From NCBI RefSeq assembly GCF_019636155.1, contig NZ_JAHBYB010000008.1, positions 1-64,000 of the forward strand: DNA of 64,000 bases, written 5' to 3'. Shown in pieces: positions 63,891 to 64,000 of this stretch. Every line of letters begins with the position of its first letter. The first letter of the stretch is position 1. The translations under genes and the position numbers were made by a program. Origin of the DNA: Brevundimonas sp. (GTDB lineage: Bacteria; Pseudomonadota; Alphaproteobacteria; Caulobacterales; Caulobacteraceae). The notes beneath the pieces are model-generated. The model was not told the DNA's origin, did not search any database, and saw only the letters and a list, made by a program, of their open reading frames with translations.

Positions 63891-64000
63891 GGCGGCGTCT
63901 CCTCGGCGGCGGTCCCTGTCGGGGTAGCGGGCGCAAGGCCCGGCGGCAAGCGGCGCGCGCAGGGCTTGGCGCGGGCGGGAAAATCCGTTCAATCTGCGTC
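63891..64000. other. Right-edge sequence, no gene seen
   Basis: This 110-bp stretch upstream of phhB holds no ORF that continues convincingly off the edge and no recognised operator. It probably contains the phhB promoter. Confidence 0.4.

Overview
The window is a GC-rich, gene-dense piece of an alphaproteobacterial chromosome, most likely from the family Caulobacteraceae and probably Brevundimonas or a close relative. This rests on the Entner-Doudoroff operon order zwf-pgl-edd-glk, the Hsp20-DUF1150 pair, the degP/response regulator/histidine kinase/glnE block, Caulobacter-like -35/-10 promoter words and Fur-type operators. I see no rRNA, tRNA, CRISPR array, prophage or plasmid function. One IS5-family element (34520-35368) is the only clear mobile element; the rest looks like core chromosome.

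Layout. 1-2998: dispersed repeat, heat-shock hsp20-DUF1150 operon with a sigma-32-like promoter and a ROSE-like RNA thermometer, a zinc metallopeptidase and a Tat-type aspartic protease. 3086-10005: threonine/methionine island. thrC converges on thrB; thrB follows a compact aspartokinase-homoserine dehydrogenase (thrA), whose leader encodes a Thr/Met-rich peptide followed by an intrinsic terminator; the divergent metX-metB operon has a SAM-I (S-box) riboswitch. 10002-12309: divergent murein-recycling genes ldcA and mpl. 12338-19884: iron block. A Fur-type box precedes PepSY-DUF2271-DUF4198-apbE, and DUF2271 carries a flavinylation motif; then come piuC, a catecholate-type TonB receptor with its own Fur box, and a ferredoxin-reductase-like flavoprotein. 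20075-25439: Entner-Doudoroff operon and a small lipoprotein.

25507-33750: lipoprotein, hmgA, a candidate sRNA, lolA, ftsK, ubiH-like hydroxylase, purH. 33896-37854: IPTL-CTERM protein, the IS element, heparinase-like gene, rpe. 37934-41021: acyl-CoA dehydrogenase, RAM-domain regulator, hydrolase, eda. 41018-43167: ECF sigma cassette with an EF-hand protein and a CnrX/Spy-like sensor. 43220-50027: glnE, two-component system, degP. 50181-55249: rarD, asd, zapE, a YbjN-like protein, mdh. 55415-63890: HIT protein, sdhCDAB with ferredoxin, a duplicated-domain secreted protein, glutaryl-CoA dehydrogenase, an SDR and pterin-carbinolamine dehydratase.

The most interesting parts are regulatory. Two amino-acid-sensing RNA devices stand back to back between thrA and metX. 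An iron-controlled covalent-flavin electron-transfer module lies beside a siderophore receptor. The IS has inserted exactly into a CTAG that appears to have been the shared stop codon of two convergent genes. The intergenic spaces also carry several families of inverted-repeat elements.
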